A DNA stretch of 51,791 nt from NCBI RefSeq assembly GCF_002901865.1, contig NZ_PPQF01000026.1:4273-56063 (forward strand), in the 5' to 3' direction. Positions 1 through 9,380 of the stretch are shown in pieces. Each line of letters starts with the position of its first letter. Position 1 is the stretch's first letter. The notes under the pieces were generated by a model. The model did no database searches, was not told the origin of the DNA, and was given only the letters and a program-made list of their open reading frames with translations. Made by a program: the position numbers and the translations under genes. This DNA is from Staphylococcus agnetis (GTDB lineage: Bacteria > Bacillota > Bacilli > Staphylococcales > Staphylococcaceae).

Positions 1-58
1 AAAACGTAAATACGTCACTTTTGATTTCAAGCAAAGCGTCTCAATGTGCTTTGTAACA

Positions 59-952
59 TTATCGTCTGGATTTTGGATTTAAAGCATCTTTTAATCCTTC
101 ACCAATAAAATTAATACATAAGATGGTTGTTGTAATGGCTAGTGCTGGTGGCATCCATATCCATGGCTTTCCTCTTAAAATATCCCCTTCTTGCGCATCG
201 CTTAACATATTCCCCCACGTTGGAACGGTTTTGTCGATACCGAAACCTAGGAAACTCAAACCAGCCTCTGCTACAATTTGTACTGCAAATAGTAACGTGG
301 CTTGAACGATAATGACACTTAATATGTTTGGTAGCAAATGCTTAAATAAAATTTTGAAAACAGGTGTACCAATAGATTGCGCTGCTAAAAAGTATTCATT
401 TTCTTTCTCTTGCATTACTTTACCACGTACAATACGCGCAACACCTACCCACGATAATGCGATTAATACAGCAGCAAGTACAATGGCAGATCCATATTGG
501 TTTTCGATTTTGCCACTGAACGTTGCATTTAATACCACAGCGAATGGAATAAATGGGAATAACATTACAAATTCTGTAAAACGCATCAGTATCGTATCAA
601 CCCAACCACCGTAATATCCAGAAATCATACCAATCAGTACCCCGATAATCATAAGACCAATTGTCGTAACCAGACCAAATAATAAGGAAACACGGCCAGA
701 ATATAACAAGCGACTGAAGATATCACGACCACCTGAATCTGTCCCTAACCAATGTTGTGCTGACATATCGCTTTTAATCATAACTAAATTTTGTAAGTTC
801 GGATCAAAAGGAGCGATAAATGGTGCGATTAAAGAAATAAAGAATATTAATATTAAAATAATACTCGCTGCCATCGCAGGTTTATTTTTCAAAAACTTTT
901 GGCGCGCAATGGCTAACGGTGAACGATTTTTAACTTTAATTTTTTCAGCCAT
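59..952 (-). CDS. oppC: Oligopeptide ABC transporter permease, OppC type
   Basis: This is one of the two membrane permeases of a peptide importer (binding-protein-dependent transport, inner membrane component). The 297-residue protein has an N-terminal cytoplasmic stretch, a first membrane segment near residues 27-48, an extracellular region with the OppC-type stretch LGTDSGGRDIFSRLLYSGR, and about five further membrane segments. The EAA loop that docks on the ATPases is near residues 190-210 (LAAQSIGTP then HLLPNI). A strong AGGAGGGG site precedes the ATG. It is the last gene of oppA-D-F-B-C and lies 10 bp after oppB. The order with the binding protein first resembles the S. aureus Opp4 type rather than Opp3. 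The substrate cannot be told from sequence; small peptides are most likely, and nickel or opine transport is less likely. Confidence 0.88.
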   Translation of the reverse strand: MAEKIKVKNRSPLAIARQKFLKNKPAMAASIILILIFFISLIAPFIAPFDPNLQNLVMIKSDMSAQHWLGTDSGGRDIFSRLLYSGRVSLLFGLVTTIGLMIIGVLIGMISGYYGGWVDTILMRFTEFVMLFPFIPFAVVLNATFSGKIENQYGSAIVLAAVLIALSWVGVARIVRGKVMQEKENEYFLAAQSIGTPVFKILFKHLLPNILSVIIVQATLLFAVQIVAEAGLSFLGFGIDKTVPTWGNMLSDAQEGDILRGKPWIWMPPALAITTTILCINFIGEGLKDALNPKSRR

Positions 953-962
953 AATACCCCTC

Positions 963-1925
963 CTAATTACTCTTAATTCTCGGATCTACAATACTATACG
1001 TAATATCCGATATCAGATTTGCGAGTAAACCTAAAAATGAGAAAAATAGGAGCAGTGCCATCATTAATGGATAATCTTTCCCTCCAATAGAATCGATTAA
1101 TAATTTACCAATTCCTGGATATGAGAATATCGTTTCAGTTATGACTGCACCACCAAAAACGGATAGGACATCGGCACCAAAAAATGTCACTATAGGAATG
1201 ATAGAGTTTCGTAAAATGTGCTTATTGTAAATTTTAGATTCTGAAAGCCCTTTCGCTCGCGCTGTACGAATATAATCTTTTCGTGAATTTTCAATAATGT
1301 CATTTCTTAAAAATTGTACATAACTTGCGGTAGAAAGTAACCCTAATACCGTACCAGGTAATATCGCATGGTATAACTTACTCATGTAGTAAGCGAATGA
1401 GCCTTCTTCAAGTCCAATTGCGACGGAACCTGAAAACGGAAACCAGCCGAGTTGAAATGCGAAAATGTAAATAGCAAAAACCCCTGCCACAAAAGACGGA
1501 ATCGCAAGCATTAAATAATTCAAAAACTGAACACCATAGTCCAGTCCACTATACGGTTTCCGTCCAGATAGTATACCTAGTGGAAAAGCGACAAGATATG
1601 TAATCACGATACTTGTAACACCTAACAAAACAGTATTCGGCATACGTTCTTTGATTAAGTCCATGACTGGACGTTTATATCGAATGGAATCGCCGAGTTC
1701 CCCTTTTAGAACATTTTCTCCCCATTTTAAATATTGGATGTGAATGGGTTCATTAAACCCTAACTTTTCACGTTGTTCTTCATAATACTTCGCATCTATA
1801 TTAGGATTCATTTGTCCTGTAAACGCATCACCAGGTTGTAATTTTGCAAGTACAAAGATAACAATCGACATCCCTATCAAAAGCGGGATCATTAATAAAA
1901 AACGTCTAATAATTAAAGTTGTCAT
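963..1925 (-). CDS. oppB: Oligopeptide ABC transporter permease, OppB type
   Basis: Second permease of the peptide importer, 320 residues. The N-terminus (MTTLIIRRFLLMIPLLIGMS) is the typical first membrane segment of the DppB/OppB family, which characteristically begins right at the start codon. A large external loop follows (residues about 30-100, with PGD and the NEPIHIQYLKW stretch), then five membrane segments. The EAA coupling loop is near TARAKGLSESKIYNKHILRN. Its start overlaps the end of oppF by 4 bp (ATGA), so the two are translationally coupled. Length and domain order are normal for the family. It should pair with OppC to form the channel energised by OppD and OppF. Confidence 0.88.
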   Translation of the reverse strand: MTTLIIRRFLLMIPLLIGMSIVIFVLAKLQPGDAFTGQMNPNIDAKYYEEQREKLGFNEPIHIQYLKWGENVLKGELGDSIRYKRPVMDLIKERMPNTVLLGVTSIVITYLVAFPLGILSGRKPYSGLDYGVQFLNYLMLAIPSFVAGVFAIYIFAFQLGWFPFSGSVAIGLEEGSFAYYMSKLYHAILPGTVLGLLSTASYVQFLRNDIIENSRKDYIRTARAKGLSESKIYNKHILRNSIIPIVTFFGADVLSVFGGAVITETIFSYPGIGKLLIDSIGGKDYPLMMALLLFFSFLGLLANLISDITYSIVDPRIKSN

Positions 1926-2911
1926 TTCACCATCACCTCATCCTCTAAAAGAATACATGCTGCATAATGTTCTTCCCCTACTACACGGTAAGCAGGTTTT
2001 TGCTTTGCGCATTCCGGTTTTGCAACGGGACATCGCGTATGAAAAGGACATCCTTTAGGTGGGTCACTCGGTGATGGTAGGTCTCCTTGCAAAAGAATAC
2101 GCTCTTTCTTTTCTCCAGGTTTAATTTCCGGAATAGCTGAAATTAAAGACTGTGTATACGGATGTTGTGGATGATTATATATATCATCGGCTGGTCCTTG
2201 TTCGACAATATGTCCTAGATACATTACACATATATAATCACTCACGTGTTTCACCACACTCAAATCATGTGCGATAAACAAATAACTCAAACCAAATTCT
2301 TCTTGAAGTTCATCCATAATGTTTAACACTTGTGATTGTACAGATACATCCAACGCACTGACAGGTTCATCCGCAATGATAAGTTTCGGTTTTAAAGCTA
2401 AGGCGCGTGCGATACCAACACGTTGACGCTGACCGCCTGAAAACTCGTGCGCATATTTATAGTACGCCTGCTCATTCAAACCAACACGTAATAATAAATC
2501 TTTCACTTCACGTTCAATTTCTTTTTGTGATTTTTTATAAAAGTTACGAATAGGTTCTCCAACAATATCGCCAACCATTTGCATAGGATTTAATGACGCA
2601 TATGGATCCTGGAAAACCATTTGGAACCCTTTGCGCGCTTCGCGTAATGCTTTCCCACGAAGTTTTGTAATATCCTTACCACAAAAATGAATTTCATCTG
2701 ATGTCACATTTTGTAACCGTAAAATGGTGCGTCCTGCTGATGATTTTCCACAACCAGACTCCCCTACAAGGCCAACTGTTTGCCCCTTTTTAACATTAAA
2801 TGAAATGCCATCGACAGCTTTCACTTCACCGATTTTACGTTGAAACACTCCCCCTTTGATTGGATAGTACTGTTTTAAGTCTTTTACTTCTAAAACATAG
2901 TCATTAGACAT
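1922..2911 (-). CDS. oppF: Oligopeptide ABC transporter ATPase, OppF type
   Basis: One of two cytoplasmic ATPases of the peptide importer, 329 residues. Visible motifs are Walker A GESGCGKS (residues about 50-57), the Q-loop in MVFQDPYASLNP, signature FSGGQRQR, Walker B LIIADEP and the switch histidine in IAHDLSVV. The C-terminal oligopeptide/dipeptide extension with its cysteine motif (CPFHTRCP, then C in AKPEC) is present, as in OppD/OppF proteins that may carry an Fe-S cluster. The start overlaps the end of oppD by 8 bp and the end overlaps oppB by 4 bp, so the operon is tightly coupled. Assignment as F rather than D rests on the YYPIKGGVFQRKIGEVKAVDG N-terminus. Confidence 0.88.
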   Translation of the reverse strand: MSNDYVLEVKDLKQYYPIKGGVFQRKIGEVKAVDGISFNVKKGQTVGLVGESGCGKSSAGRTILRLQNVTSDEIHFCGKDITKLRGKALREARKGFQMVFQDPYASLNPMQMVGDIVGEPIRNFYKKSQKEIEREVKDLLLRVGLNEQAYYKYAHEFSGGQRQRVGIARALALKPKLIIADEPVSALDVSVQSQVLNIMDELQEEFGLSYLFIAHDLSVVKHVSDYICVMYLGHIVEQGPADDIYNHPQHPYTQSLISAIPEIKPGEKKERILLQGDLPSPSDPPKGCPFHTRCPVAKPECAKQKPAYRVVGEEHYAACILLEDEVMVK

Positions 2912-3917
2912 TCACTTTCCCCTCCTTACGCATCACCGCTTCATCGTACAAATGACAAGACACTTTGTGTGACGCATTAATCACACTTGTTTTAAGATTT
3001 ACGGCCGTACAAGACGGCATCGCATATGGGCATCGGTTCGCAAAACTACACCCCACCTCTGGAAGTTCATCTAAATTAGGAACCGTCCCTTTGATCGTCT
3101 CTAATCGGTCTTGTTTTTGATCTAAACGTGGAATTGCTTTTAACAACAATTTTGTATAAGGATGTTTGGGTGTTTTAAAAATATCTTTAACAGGAGCACG
3201 TTCAACAATTTTCCCCGCATACATAACAGCCACTGTGTCACATATTTCTGAAATCACACCTAAATCATGTGAAATAAAGATAATGCCCATATTTGTTTCA
3301 CTCTGAATTTTTTTAAGCAATTCTAAAATTTGAGCCTGTACCGTTACATCTAGCGCTGTCGTTGGTTCATCTGCAATTAATAATTCAGGTTCACAAGATA
3401 TTGCCATCGCTATCATGACACGTTGGCGCATACCTCCTGACAGTTGATGTGGATATTCATGAATGACTTTATCAGCACGTGGAATGCCCACTTGCTTTAA
3501 CAATTCAATTGCTCTTGATTCCGCTTCTTTTTTTGAAATCTTCAAATGTAAAACCATCATTTCAATCAGTTGATTTCCAATGGTAAACACTGGATTTAAA
3601 GATGTCATCGGTTCTTGAAATATCATTGCAAGTTCTTTGCCACGAATTTGATTTAATTCTGTCATCGGTATATTATCAATCCGCTTTCCTTTGTAATACA
3701 CTTCACCTTCATTAATCGAGCCTATTTTATCTGGAAGTAAACGTAGAATAGACATGCTCAGTACGGATTTACCTGAACCTGATTCGCCGACAATGCCCAT
3801 GACTTCACCACGTTTTAAAGTTAAACTCACCTTGGAAATCGCGTTATAGTTCTTACCATTAATATCAAAACCTGTACTTAAATTTTTAACCTCTAATAGA
3901 TGCTTCTCTGTCATCAT
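2904..3917 (-). CDS. oppD: Oligopeptide ABC transporter ATPase, OppD type
   Basis: Cytoplasmic ATPase partner of OppF, 337 residues from the chosen start. Motifs: Walker [10 protein letters not shown]-loop [12 protein letters not shown], signature LSGGMRQR, Walker [13 protein letters not shown] and the switch His in ISHDLGVI. The C-terminal oligopeptide extension with cysteines ([14 protein letters not shown]) is present. The ATG at 3917 was chosen because a GGGGGG site sits 5 bases upstream (complement of 3923-3928); an upstream in-frame ATG at 3938 has no ribosome site, and ATG 3914 is also possible. A 122-bp gap holding a long hairpin (3995-4033) separates it from oppA. The hairpin could lower its expression relative to the binding protein or stabilise the oppA message. 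Confidence 0.88.
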   Translation of the reverse strand: MMTEKHLLEVKNLSTGFDINGKNYNAISKVSLTLKRGEVMGIVGESGSGKSVLSMSILRLLPDKIGSINEGEVYYKGKRIDNIPMTELNQIRGKELAMIFQEPMTSLNPVFTIGNQLIEMMVLHLKISKKEAESRAIELLKQVGIPRADKVIHEYPHQLSGGMRQRVMIAMAISCEPELLIADEPTTALDVTVQAQILELLKKIQSETNMGIIFISHDLGVISEICDTVAVMYAGKIVERAPVKDIFKTPKHPYTKLLLKAIPRLDQKQDRLETIKGTVPNLDELPEVGCSFANRCPYAMPSCTAVNLKTSVINASHKVSCHLYDEAVMRKEGKVNV

Positions 3918-3994
3918 TAGATCCCCCCTTTTGTGCAAGTTTTACGTATGTGTTGCTCATTAGATTATTTCGATTATTACATGTTTGTAGATAT

Positions 3995-4033
3995 ACAAAT
4001 GGATTGAGCGCTCAATACGCCCAATCCGTTTGT
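3995..4033 (-). terminator. Long imperfect hairpin between oppA and oppD
   Basis: Arms 3995-4010 and 4018-4033 pair over 16 positions around a 7-base loop, with one C-A mismatch and one G-U pair when read on the minus strand. No run of U follows (the next bases are ATATCTAC). It is therefore either a leaky terminator or a processing/stability hairpin. The position, just after the abundant lipoprotein gene of an ABC operon, fits the common arrangement that keeps more binding protein than ATPase and permease. Confidence 0.55.
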
Positions 4034-4039
4034 TTGGTA

Positions 4040-5761
4040 TTACTTATCCTTTTCAACTGTCCACTCATAAATTGGGTTCGAACCATTTAAACCAACTTCA
4101 ACGTTTTTCACTTTATCGTTCACCGCTGTAATATCTTTTAATTCAGCGATTGGAATGACTGGTACGTCTTCAGCCATGATTTTTTGCCATTCTAAATATT
4201 TGGCTTTACGTTTCTCTTTGTCATCTCCGACAACTTTCGTATCCAATGCTTCTTTTAATAATTTGTCTGCTTTTGGATTGTTATAACGAGATTCATTCCA
4301 CAGCGCTGTAGATTTATAAAGTCCAGATGGATCAGGATCTGCCCCTTGTTGCCAACTTCTAAAATATGACTCCATATCTTTCGTTGAATTCTCTAAATCC
4401 TGTCCAAACTTACCAAATTCTACCATTTCAGTTTTCGTTTTTAAGCCTACTTTTTCCCAATATCCTTTGATAGCAGCCGTACGTGGTTCAAATGTTGGAT
4501 TTGAACCAGCATAATGTTTTAAGTTTACAACAAATGGTTTACCATCTGGTCCTTCACGCCATCCGTCTTTATCCTTATCCTTATAACCCGCTTCATCTAA
4601 AAGCTTTTTCGCTTTTTTAACATCATAGTTATATTCGTGAACGTCACCTTCTTTAGCACCACTCCAATGAGAAGAAGGAATTAAACCATTTAACGGCTTA
4701 CCATAGCCATAGAAAAATGCATCAATCCACTCTTTACGGTTAATCGCATGTGCCATCGCTTGACGTAATTTTTTATCTTGATATTTCGGACGTTCTTTTC
4801 CAATTGTTTGAGTTTTCTTATCATAATCATGTAATACAAAACCGATAATCGCATATGACGTAGATGGCGATTCTAATAAGTTGACCCCTTCAGCACCATT
4901 ATCTTTAATTTCTTTTGCGATAGGTGCCGTCACTTGTGCCATATCAATTTCACCTTTTTCTAACGCTTGTGTCATCGTCGTTTGTTCAATCACACGTAAA
5001 TTAACTTTGTCAAGCTTAGGTTCACCTTGCCAATAGTCTTTAAACTTTTCTAACTCAACAGACTCGCCATCAACAATTTTCTTCACTTTGTATGGTCCGA
5101 TACCAATTGGATTTTTACGTACAGCCTCAGATTTACCCATTTCTTTTACAGGGATATCTTTAAAAATCTTTTCACTTAATGGTGCGCTCGTCCATAATTC
5201 AAGTAAATTATTGGCTTTATGTTCTTTAAATTTAATTTCAGCCGTATAGTCATCAATCTTTTTAATTCCAGAAATCGAATTTGCTTCACCCTTATGTTTT
5301 GCATCTGCCCCTTCAATGATTTCGACCCCGTTATAACGTGGGCCATCATAATCTGGATCCGCAATTGTTTCTAATGTAAATAGCCAGTCGTTAATTGTAA
5401 AATCATTGCCATCATGCCATTTAATACCTTTTTTCACTTTAAACTTATATGTAAGATCGTCACCTTTTTTTTGTTCCCACGACAAAATCTTAGGTTTAAT
5501 GTTTAATTCTTTGTCAAATTCAACAAGACTATCATTAAAATAACTAATAACATCAGAGTCACTTGTTGAACCTGCAAAAACAGATTGAAAATTCCCTTCA
5601 GGCGCTGCAGCCAAACCTACGTTTAGTGTGCCACCTTTTGCATCACTTTTCCCTGTTTTACTCTTCGTCTCACCTGATCCAGAATCACCCTTACCGCACG
5701 CACTTAACACTAAAACTAAGCACGCAATAATCATTACAAACACATTCAGTTTCGCTTTCAT
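4040..5761 (-). CDS. oppA: Oligopeptide-binding lipoprotein, OppA type
   Basis: Extracellular substrate-binding protein of the importer (solute-binding protein family 5), 573 residues, anchored by a lipid. The signal peptide covers residues 1-21 with lipobox LSAC and lipidated Cys22, followed by a Gly/Ser/Lys-rich linker to about residue 43. The family 5 body follows (LKYKFKVKKGIKWHDG-like stretch in TYKFKVKKGIKWHDG, then AMAHAINRKEW and KKLLDEAGY). Length fits peptide binders, which are larger than nickel binders of the same fold. The ATG has an AAGGGGG site 8 bases upstream. It is the first gene of the operon, and its promoter carries a CodY-like box, so expression is probably raised when branched-chain amino acids or GTP fall. 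Confidence 0.88.
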   Translation of the reverse strand: MKAKLNVFVMIIACLVLVLSACGKGDSGSGETKSKTGKSDAKGGTLNVGLAAAPEGNFQSVFAGSTSDSDVISYFNDSLVEFDKELNIKPKILSWEQKKGDDLTYKFKVKKGIKWHDGNDFTINDWLFTLETIADPDYDGPRYNGVEIIEGADAKHKGEANSISGIKKIDDYTAEIKFKEHKANNLLELWTSAPLSEKIFKDIPVKEMGKSEAVRKNPIGIGPYKVKKIVDGESVELEKFKDYWQGEPKLDKVNLRVIEQTTMTQALEKGEIDMAQVTAPIAKEIKDNGAEGVNLLESPSTSYAIIGFVLHDYDKKTQTIGKERPKYQDKKLRQAMAHAINRKEWIDAFFYGYGKPLNGLIPSSHWSGAKEGDVHEYNYDVKKAKKLLDEAGYKDKDKDGWREGPDGKPFVVNLKHYAGSNPTFEPRTAAIKGYWEKVGLKTKTEMVEFGKFGQDLENSTKDMESYFRSWQQGADPDPSGLYKSTALWNESRYNNPKADKLLKEALDTKVVGDDKEKRKAKYLEWQKIMAEDVPVIPIAELKDITAVNDKVKNVEVGLNGSNPIYEWTVEKDK

Positions 5762-5800
5762 TCGCGTTCCCCCTTCTCATATTTGATGTTATTAACATTA

Positions 5801-5830
5801 ATTATCATATTTGTCAGACAATTTTGTCAA
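5801..5830 (-). promoter_or_regulatory. oppA promoter with CodY-like box in the spacer
   Basis: Minus strand: -35 TTGACA (complement of 5825-5830), an 18-base spacer and -10 GATAAT (complement of 5801-5806), about 40 bp before the oppA ATG. The spacer holds ATTTGTCAGACAATT (5809-5823), which matches the CodY consensus AATTTTCWGAAAATT at 12 of 15 positions and is nearly palindromic. CodY bound there would block RNA polymerase. Peptide transport operons are known CodY targets in staphylococci. Confidence 0.6.
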
Positions 5831-5998
5831 TAACAATATGCGTGGCGGAACATAATTAAATAAGAATACTAGTGTGTTTTTAATATACAAGAACTGCATG
5901 TATATCAGTCGTATCAAGGGATTTAAAGCTATTTAACGCAATAAAGAAATTCAATAAACTTTTTTAAAAAATTGTTGTTTACAGATGGTCATTATCCT

Positions 5999-6057
5999 AA
6001 AAAAATACAGAATAGCCTGATGAAGCATAAAAACGATCATCATAGGTTATTCTGTAT
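5999..6057 (-). terminator. Intrinsic terminator of the reductase gene
   Basis: On the minus strand a long stem (arms near 6004-6023 and 6037-6057, ATACAGAATA against TATTCTGTAT with a few mismatches inside) is followed by seven U (complement of 5999-6005). It ends the transcript of the gene at 6093-6758 and insulates the oppA promoter. The rest of 5762-6092 holds the oppA promoter and no gene that I can see. Confidence 0.75.
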
Positions 6058-6092
6058 ATACATACATCTTTAGTGTCTTCTCAGAAAAGACA

Positions 6093-6758
6093 CTAAACGT
6101 GTATGTTATCTAAAGCTTCTCCCACAGGTTGGTCACCATCAAGAACTTGAAATTCTTTTCCTTGATGTTTTGATTGCGTAATGATTTCAAACAGTACACG
6201 TGCTACATTTTCCCGTGAAATTTCGCGTTTATCTGGTTTTTCAAATAATGATGCTATACTTACACTCCCACTGCCTTGCGCGTTTGTTAAGCCACCTGGG
6301 TGCACAATTGTCGCTGTAATGTGACTACGTCTTAAATAATCATCTGCATAATGTTTTGCAATTGTATATGGTTTTAAATCACCACCAGCATCAATCGCTT
6401 CACGTCGAGAATCCCAAGTAGAAACCATGACAAAATGAGAGATGTTTGCATCTTCACATGCTTTTATCACTTTAACAGCCCCATCTAAATCGACAGCAAT
6501 GGTTTTATCAGCACCCGTTTTGCCGCCAGAACCTACGGAAAATACGACTTGATCATATCCTTCAAGTTTTGATTGCAATGTTTCTATACTGTCATGCTCT
6601 ACATCAATCTGTGTCGCTTTTATCCCCTTTACTTCTAAAGCTTCTTTTTGAGATGCTTGTCGTACACCTGCAGTAAAATCTTGGTGGTTCTCTTTCAACA
6701 ATTGCACGAGATGGCGTCCAACACCGCCATTCGCACCAAGTACAAATGTTTTTCCCAT
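6093..6758 (-). CDS. NAD(P)-binding atypical short-chain reductase
   Basis: A 221-residue Rossmann-fold protein of the atypical SDR group (NAD(P)H-binding, YwnB/YtbQ-like). The dinucleotide motif is at the N-terminus (GANGGVGRHLVQLL), an acidic residue and VVFSVGSGG mark the second and fourth strands, and the active-site-like YTIAKHYAD (YxxxK) lies near residue 137. HPGGLTN is the usual post-catalytic loop. The ATG at 6758 was chosen because GGAGG lies 8 bases upstream; an in-frame ATG 15 bases further upstream overlaps that site. It is a single gene between oppA and the divergent pflB, ended by its own terminator. The substrate is unknown; related proteins are induced by oxidative or electrophile stress. 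Confidence 0.7.
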   Translation of the reverse strand: MGKTFVLGANGGVGRHLVQLLKENHQDFTAGVRQASQKEALEVKGIKATQIDVEHDSIETLQSKLEGYDQVVFSVGSGGKTGADKTIAVDLDGAVKVIKACEDANISHFVMVSTWDSRREAIDAGGDLKPYTIAKHYADDYLRRSHITATIVHPGGLTNAQGSGSVSIASLFEKPDKREISRENVARVLFEIITQSKHQGKEFQVLDGDQPVGEALDNIHV

Positions 6759-6803
6759 ATCGATAACCTCCAATCATTTGATAATGCCATGGTATAACAA
6801 AGT

Positions 6804-6873
6804 GAGAGACATCACACATGATATGCTTATCATTTAAAAGCACATTGTGAGTATAGTGATGTCGATGCCTCTC
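6804..6873. repeat. Long inverted repeat in the reductase-pflB divergent region
   Basis: Perfect 8-bp arms GACATCAC (6808-6815) and GTGATGTC (6856-6863) are enclosed by GAGAG (6804-6808) and CTCTC (6869-6873). It lies 46-115 bp upstream of the reductase start, so it could be a structured leader or an operator for that gene. The remainder of 6759-7127 holds the pflB control region. Confidence 0.45.
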
Positions 6874-7042
6874 TATATAATTAGAACTTCTTTTTTCCTA
6901 TTTAAATGTTAAAAAATTTCAAGACTTTTAAACTCGCACAATCATTTAATTGTTTTGAATGTACTTCCTAAAAATACAAATACCAATATTAAAAAACAAT
7001 TGTGTCAGTTTTATATACAAAATATATACAAATAATGACAAT

Positions 7043-7058
7043 GCGCAAACGCTTTCAA
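7043..7058 (-). promoter_or_regulatory. cre-like site upstream of pflB
   Basis: Minus strand TTGAAAGCGTTTGCGC matches the CcpA consensus WTGNAARCGNWWWCAW at 13 of 16 positions. It lies about 70 bp upstream of the pflB start, just upstream of the Rex-like sites. If the extended -10 at 7086-7094 is used, this position suits activation rather than repression. Confidence 0.4.
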
Positions 7059-7063
7059 AATTT

Positions 7064-7081
7064 ACGTGATATATTTCACAT
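7064..7081. promoter_or_regulatory. Rex-like operator 1, pflB
   Basis: ACGTGATATATTTCACAT keeps the core GTGA-N6-TCACA of the Rex (NADH/NAD+ sensor) site TTGTGA-N6-TCACAA; the half-sites match 4/6 and 5/6. It covers the -35 area of a promoter with an extended -10 TGATATACT (7086-7094). pflB is an established Rex target in S. aureus. Confidence 0.5.
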
Positions 7082-7096
7082 GAGTTGATATACTGA

Positions 7097-7114
7097 TTGT
7101 GAAATGATGAACAA
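7097..7114. promoter_or_regulatory. Rex-like operator 2, pflB
   Basis: TTGTGAAATGATGAACAA has a perfect left half-site (TTGTGA) and a right half-site matching TCACAA at 4/6. It covers the expected transcription start, downstream of the extended -10. Its centre is 33 bp from that of operator 1, about three helical turns, so two Rex dimers could bind the same face. Confidence 0.45.
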
Positions 7115-7127
7115 TGGAGGTTTGATC

Positions 7128-9377
7128 ATGATTTATGAAGCGAAAACACAAACAAATGCTTGGAAAGGTTTTAAGACGGGACTCTGGTCTCATCGTGTTG
7201 ATGTCCGTGATTTCATACAACTGAACTTCACAGGCTATACAGGTGATGACTCATTTTTAGAAGGCCCTACAGAAGCTACAAAACAACTTTGGGACCAAGT
7301 CATGACACTCTCAAAAGAAGAACGTGAACGTGGTGGCATGTGGGATATGGATACAAAAATTCCATCTTCAATTACATCGCATGACGCAGGTTACTTAAAT
7401 GAATCGCTTGAACAAATTGTTGGGGTACAAACTGAAAAGCCATTCAAACGTTCAATGCAACCTTTTGGTGGTATTCGTATGGCTAAAGCGGCTTGCGAAG
7501 CATATGGCTATGAATTAGATAAAGAAACTGAACGTATTTTCACTGACTATCGTAAAACACATAACCAAGGTGTGTTCGATGCATACTCTAAAGAAATGTT
7601 AGCATGTCGTAAAGCAGGAATTATTACTGGATTACCAGATGCTTATGGCCGTGGTCGTATTATTGGCGACTACCGTCGTGTCGCACTCTACGGTGTAGAT
7701 TTCTTAATGGCTGAGAAACAAAAAGACTTTGAAAATCTATCAACGACAATGTCAGAAGATATCATCCGTTTACGTGAGGAATTGTCTGAACAATACCGCT
7801 CTTTAAAAGAATTAAAAGAATTAGGTAATATCTACGGTTTTGACTTAAGCCGTCCAGCTGAAAACTTCAAGGAAGCCGTTCAATGGTTATACCTTGCTTA
7901 TCTTGCTGCAATTAAAGAACAAAACGGTGCTGCGATGAGTCTTGGTCGTACGTCAACATTCTTAGACATTTATGCTCAACGTGATTTAGACAATGGTACG
8001 ATTACTGAGTCTGAAGTTCAAGAGATTATCGACCATTTCATTATGAAATTACGTCTTGTAAAATTCGCACGTACACCAGATTACAATGAGTTATTCTCAG
8101 GCGATCCAACTTGGGTAACTGAATCGATTGGTGGTGTTGGTTTAGACGGTCGTGCAATGGTAACGAAAAACTCTTTCCGTTTCTTACATTCACTTGATAA
8201 CTTAGGCCCAGCACCTGAACCAAACTTAACTGTATTATGGTCAACTCGCTTACCAGAGAACTTCAAAAAGTACTGTACAAAAATGAGTATTAAAACAAGT
8301 TCTATCCAATATGAGAATGATGATTTAATGCGTGAAAGCTATGGTGATGACTACGGTATCGCATGTTGTGTATCAGCAATGCGAATTGGTAAACAAATGC
8401 AATTCTTTGGAGCACGTGCCAACCTTGCGAAAACATTACTGTATGCGATTAACGGTGGTAAAGATGAAAAATCAGGTCAACAAGTTGCACCGAACTTCAA
8501 AGCCATCGAGTCAGAAGTGTTAGATTATGATGAAGTCTATGCACGCTTTGATGAAATGATGGAATGGCTTGCTGGTGTTTACATTAACTCACTTAACGTC
8601 ATTCACTATATGCATGATAAATACAGCTATGAACGTATTGAAATGGCACTTCACGATACAGATGTTCACCGTACAATGGCAACAGGTATCGCGGGTCTGT
8701 CAGTAGCTGCTGACTCATTATCAGCAATCAAATATGGAACTGTAAAAACAATTCGTGATGAAAATGGCTTAGTTGTTGACTTCGAAACAACTGGCGAATA
8801 TCCAAAATATGGTAACAACGATTCACGTGTAGATGACATTGCTGTTCAACTTGTTGAAAGCTTCATGAGAAAATTACGTAAGCACAAAACATACCGTGAG
8901 TCTGAACATACTATGAGTGTATTAACAATCACATCTAACGTCGTATATGGTAAGAAAACAGGTAACACACCAGACGGTCGTAAAGCAGGCGAACCATTTG
9001 CACCTGGTGCGAACCCAATGCATGGTCGTGATGAACACGGTGCACTTGCTTCATTATCATCCGTAGCAAAATTACCATACGATTGTTGTAAAGATGGTAT
9101 TTCGAACACATTTAGTATCGTTCCTAAATCATTAGGTAAAGAAGACGATACGCAACAACAAAACTTAGTAAGTATTTTAGATGGTTATGCGATGCAACAT
9201 GGTCATCACTTAAACATTAACGTATTTAACCGTGAAACATTACTAGATGCAATGGAGCATCCAGAAGAATACCCACAACTTACAGTACGTGTTTCTGGTT
9301 ACGCAGTAAACTTTATTAAATTGACACGTGAACAACAACTTGATGTCATTTCAAGAACATTCCACGAGTCTATGTAA
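7128..9377 (+). CDS. pflB: Formate acetyltransferase (pyruvate formate-lyase)
   Basis: Cleaves pyruvate with CoA to acetyl-CoA and formate during anaerobic growth, using a glycyl radical. The 749-residue protein carries the catalytic Cys-Cys pair at residues 413-414 ([11 protein letters not shown]) and the radical glycine at residue 724 (RVSGYAVNF). The full PFL domain fills residues 1 to about 620 and the glycine-radical domain the rest; length equals that of known staphylococcal PflB. The ATG at 7128 has GGAGG 7 bases upstream; an ATG at 7104 lies before that ribosome site and is rejected. The activase gene follows after 58 bp. Upstream Rex-like and cre-like sites imply control by NADH/NAD+ and by CcpA. 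The enzyme is oxygen sensitive in all known cases. Confidence 0.97.
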   Translation: MIYEAKTQTNAWKGFKTGLWSHRVDVRDFIQLNFTGYTGDDSFLEGPTEATKQLWDQVMTLSKEERERGGMWDMDTKIPSSITSHDAGYLNESLEQIVGVQTEKPFKRSMQPFGGIRMAKAACEAYGYELDKETERIFTDYRKTHNQGVFDAYSKEMLACRKAGIITGLPDAYGRGRIIGDYRRVALYGVDFLMAEKQKDFENLSTTMSEDIIRLREELSEQYRSLKELKELGNIYGFDLSRPAENFKEAVQWLYLAYLAAIKEQNGAAMSLGRTSTFLDIYAQRDLDNGTITESEVQEIIDHFIMKLRLVKFARTPDYNELFSGDPTWVTESIGGVGLDGRAMVTKNSFRFLHSLDNLGPAPEPNLTVLWSTRLPENFKKYCTKMSIKTSSIQYENDDLMRESYGDDYGIACCVSAMRIGKQMQFFGARANLAKTLLYAINGGKDEKSGQQVAPNFKAIESEVLDYDEVYARFDEMMEWLAGVYINSLNVIHYMHDKYSYERIEMALHDTDVHRTMATGIAGLSVAADSLSAIKYGTVKTIRDENGLVVDFETTGEYPKYGNNDSRVDDIAVQLVESFMRKLRKHKTYRESEHTMSVLTITSNVVYGKKTGNTPDGRKAGEPFAPGANPMHGRDEHGALASLSSVAKLPYDCCKDGISNTFSIVPKSLGKEDDTQQQNLVSILDGYAMQHGHHLNINVFNRETLLDAMEHPEEYPQLTVRVSGYAVNFIKLTREQQLDVISRTFHESM

Positions 9378-9380
9378 CAC

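Noticed and set aside
59..5761. Nickel/opine (CntABCDF-type) transporter
   Set aside because: No opine synthesis genes are nearby, the binding protein is of peptide-binder length, and the gene order A-D-F-B-C suits a peptide system; it cannot be fully excluded.
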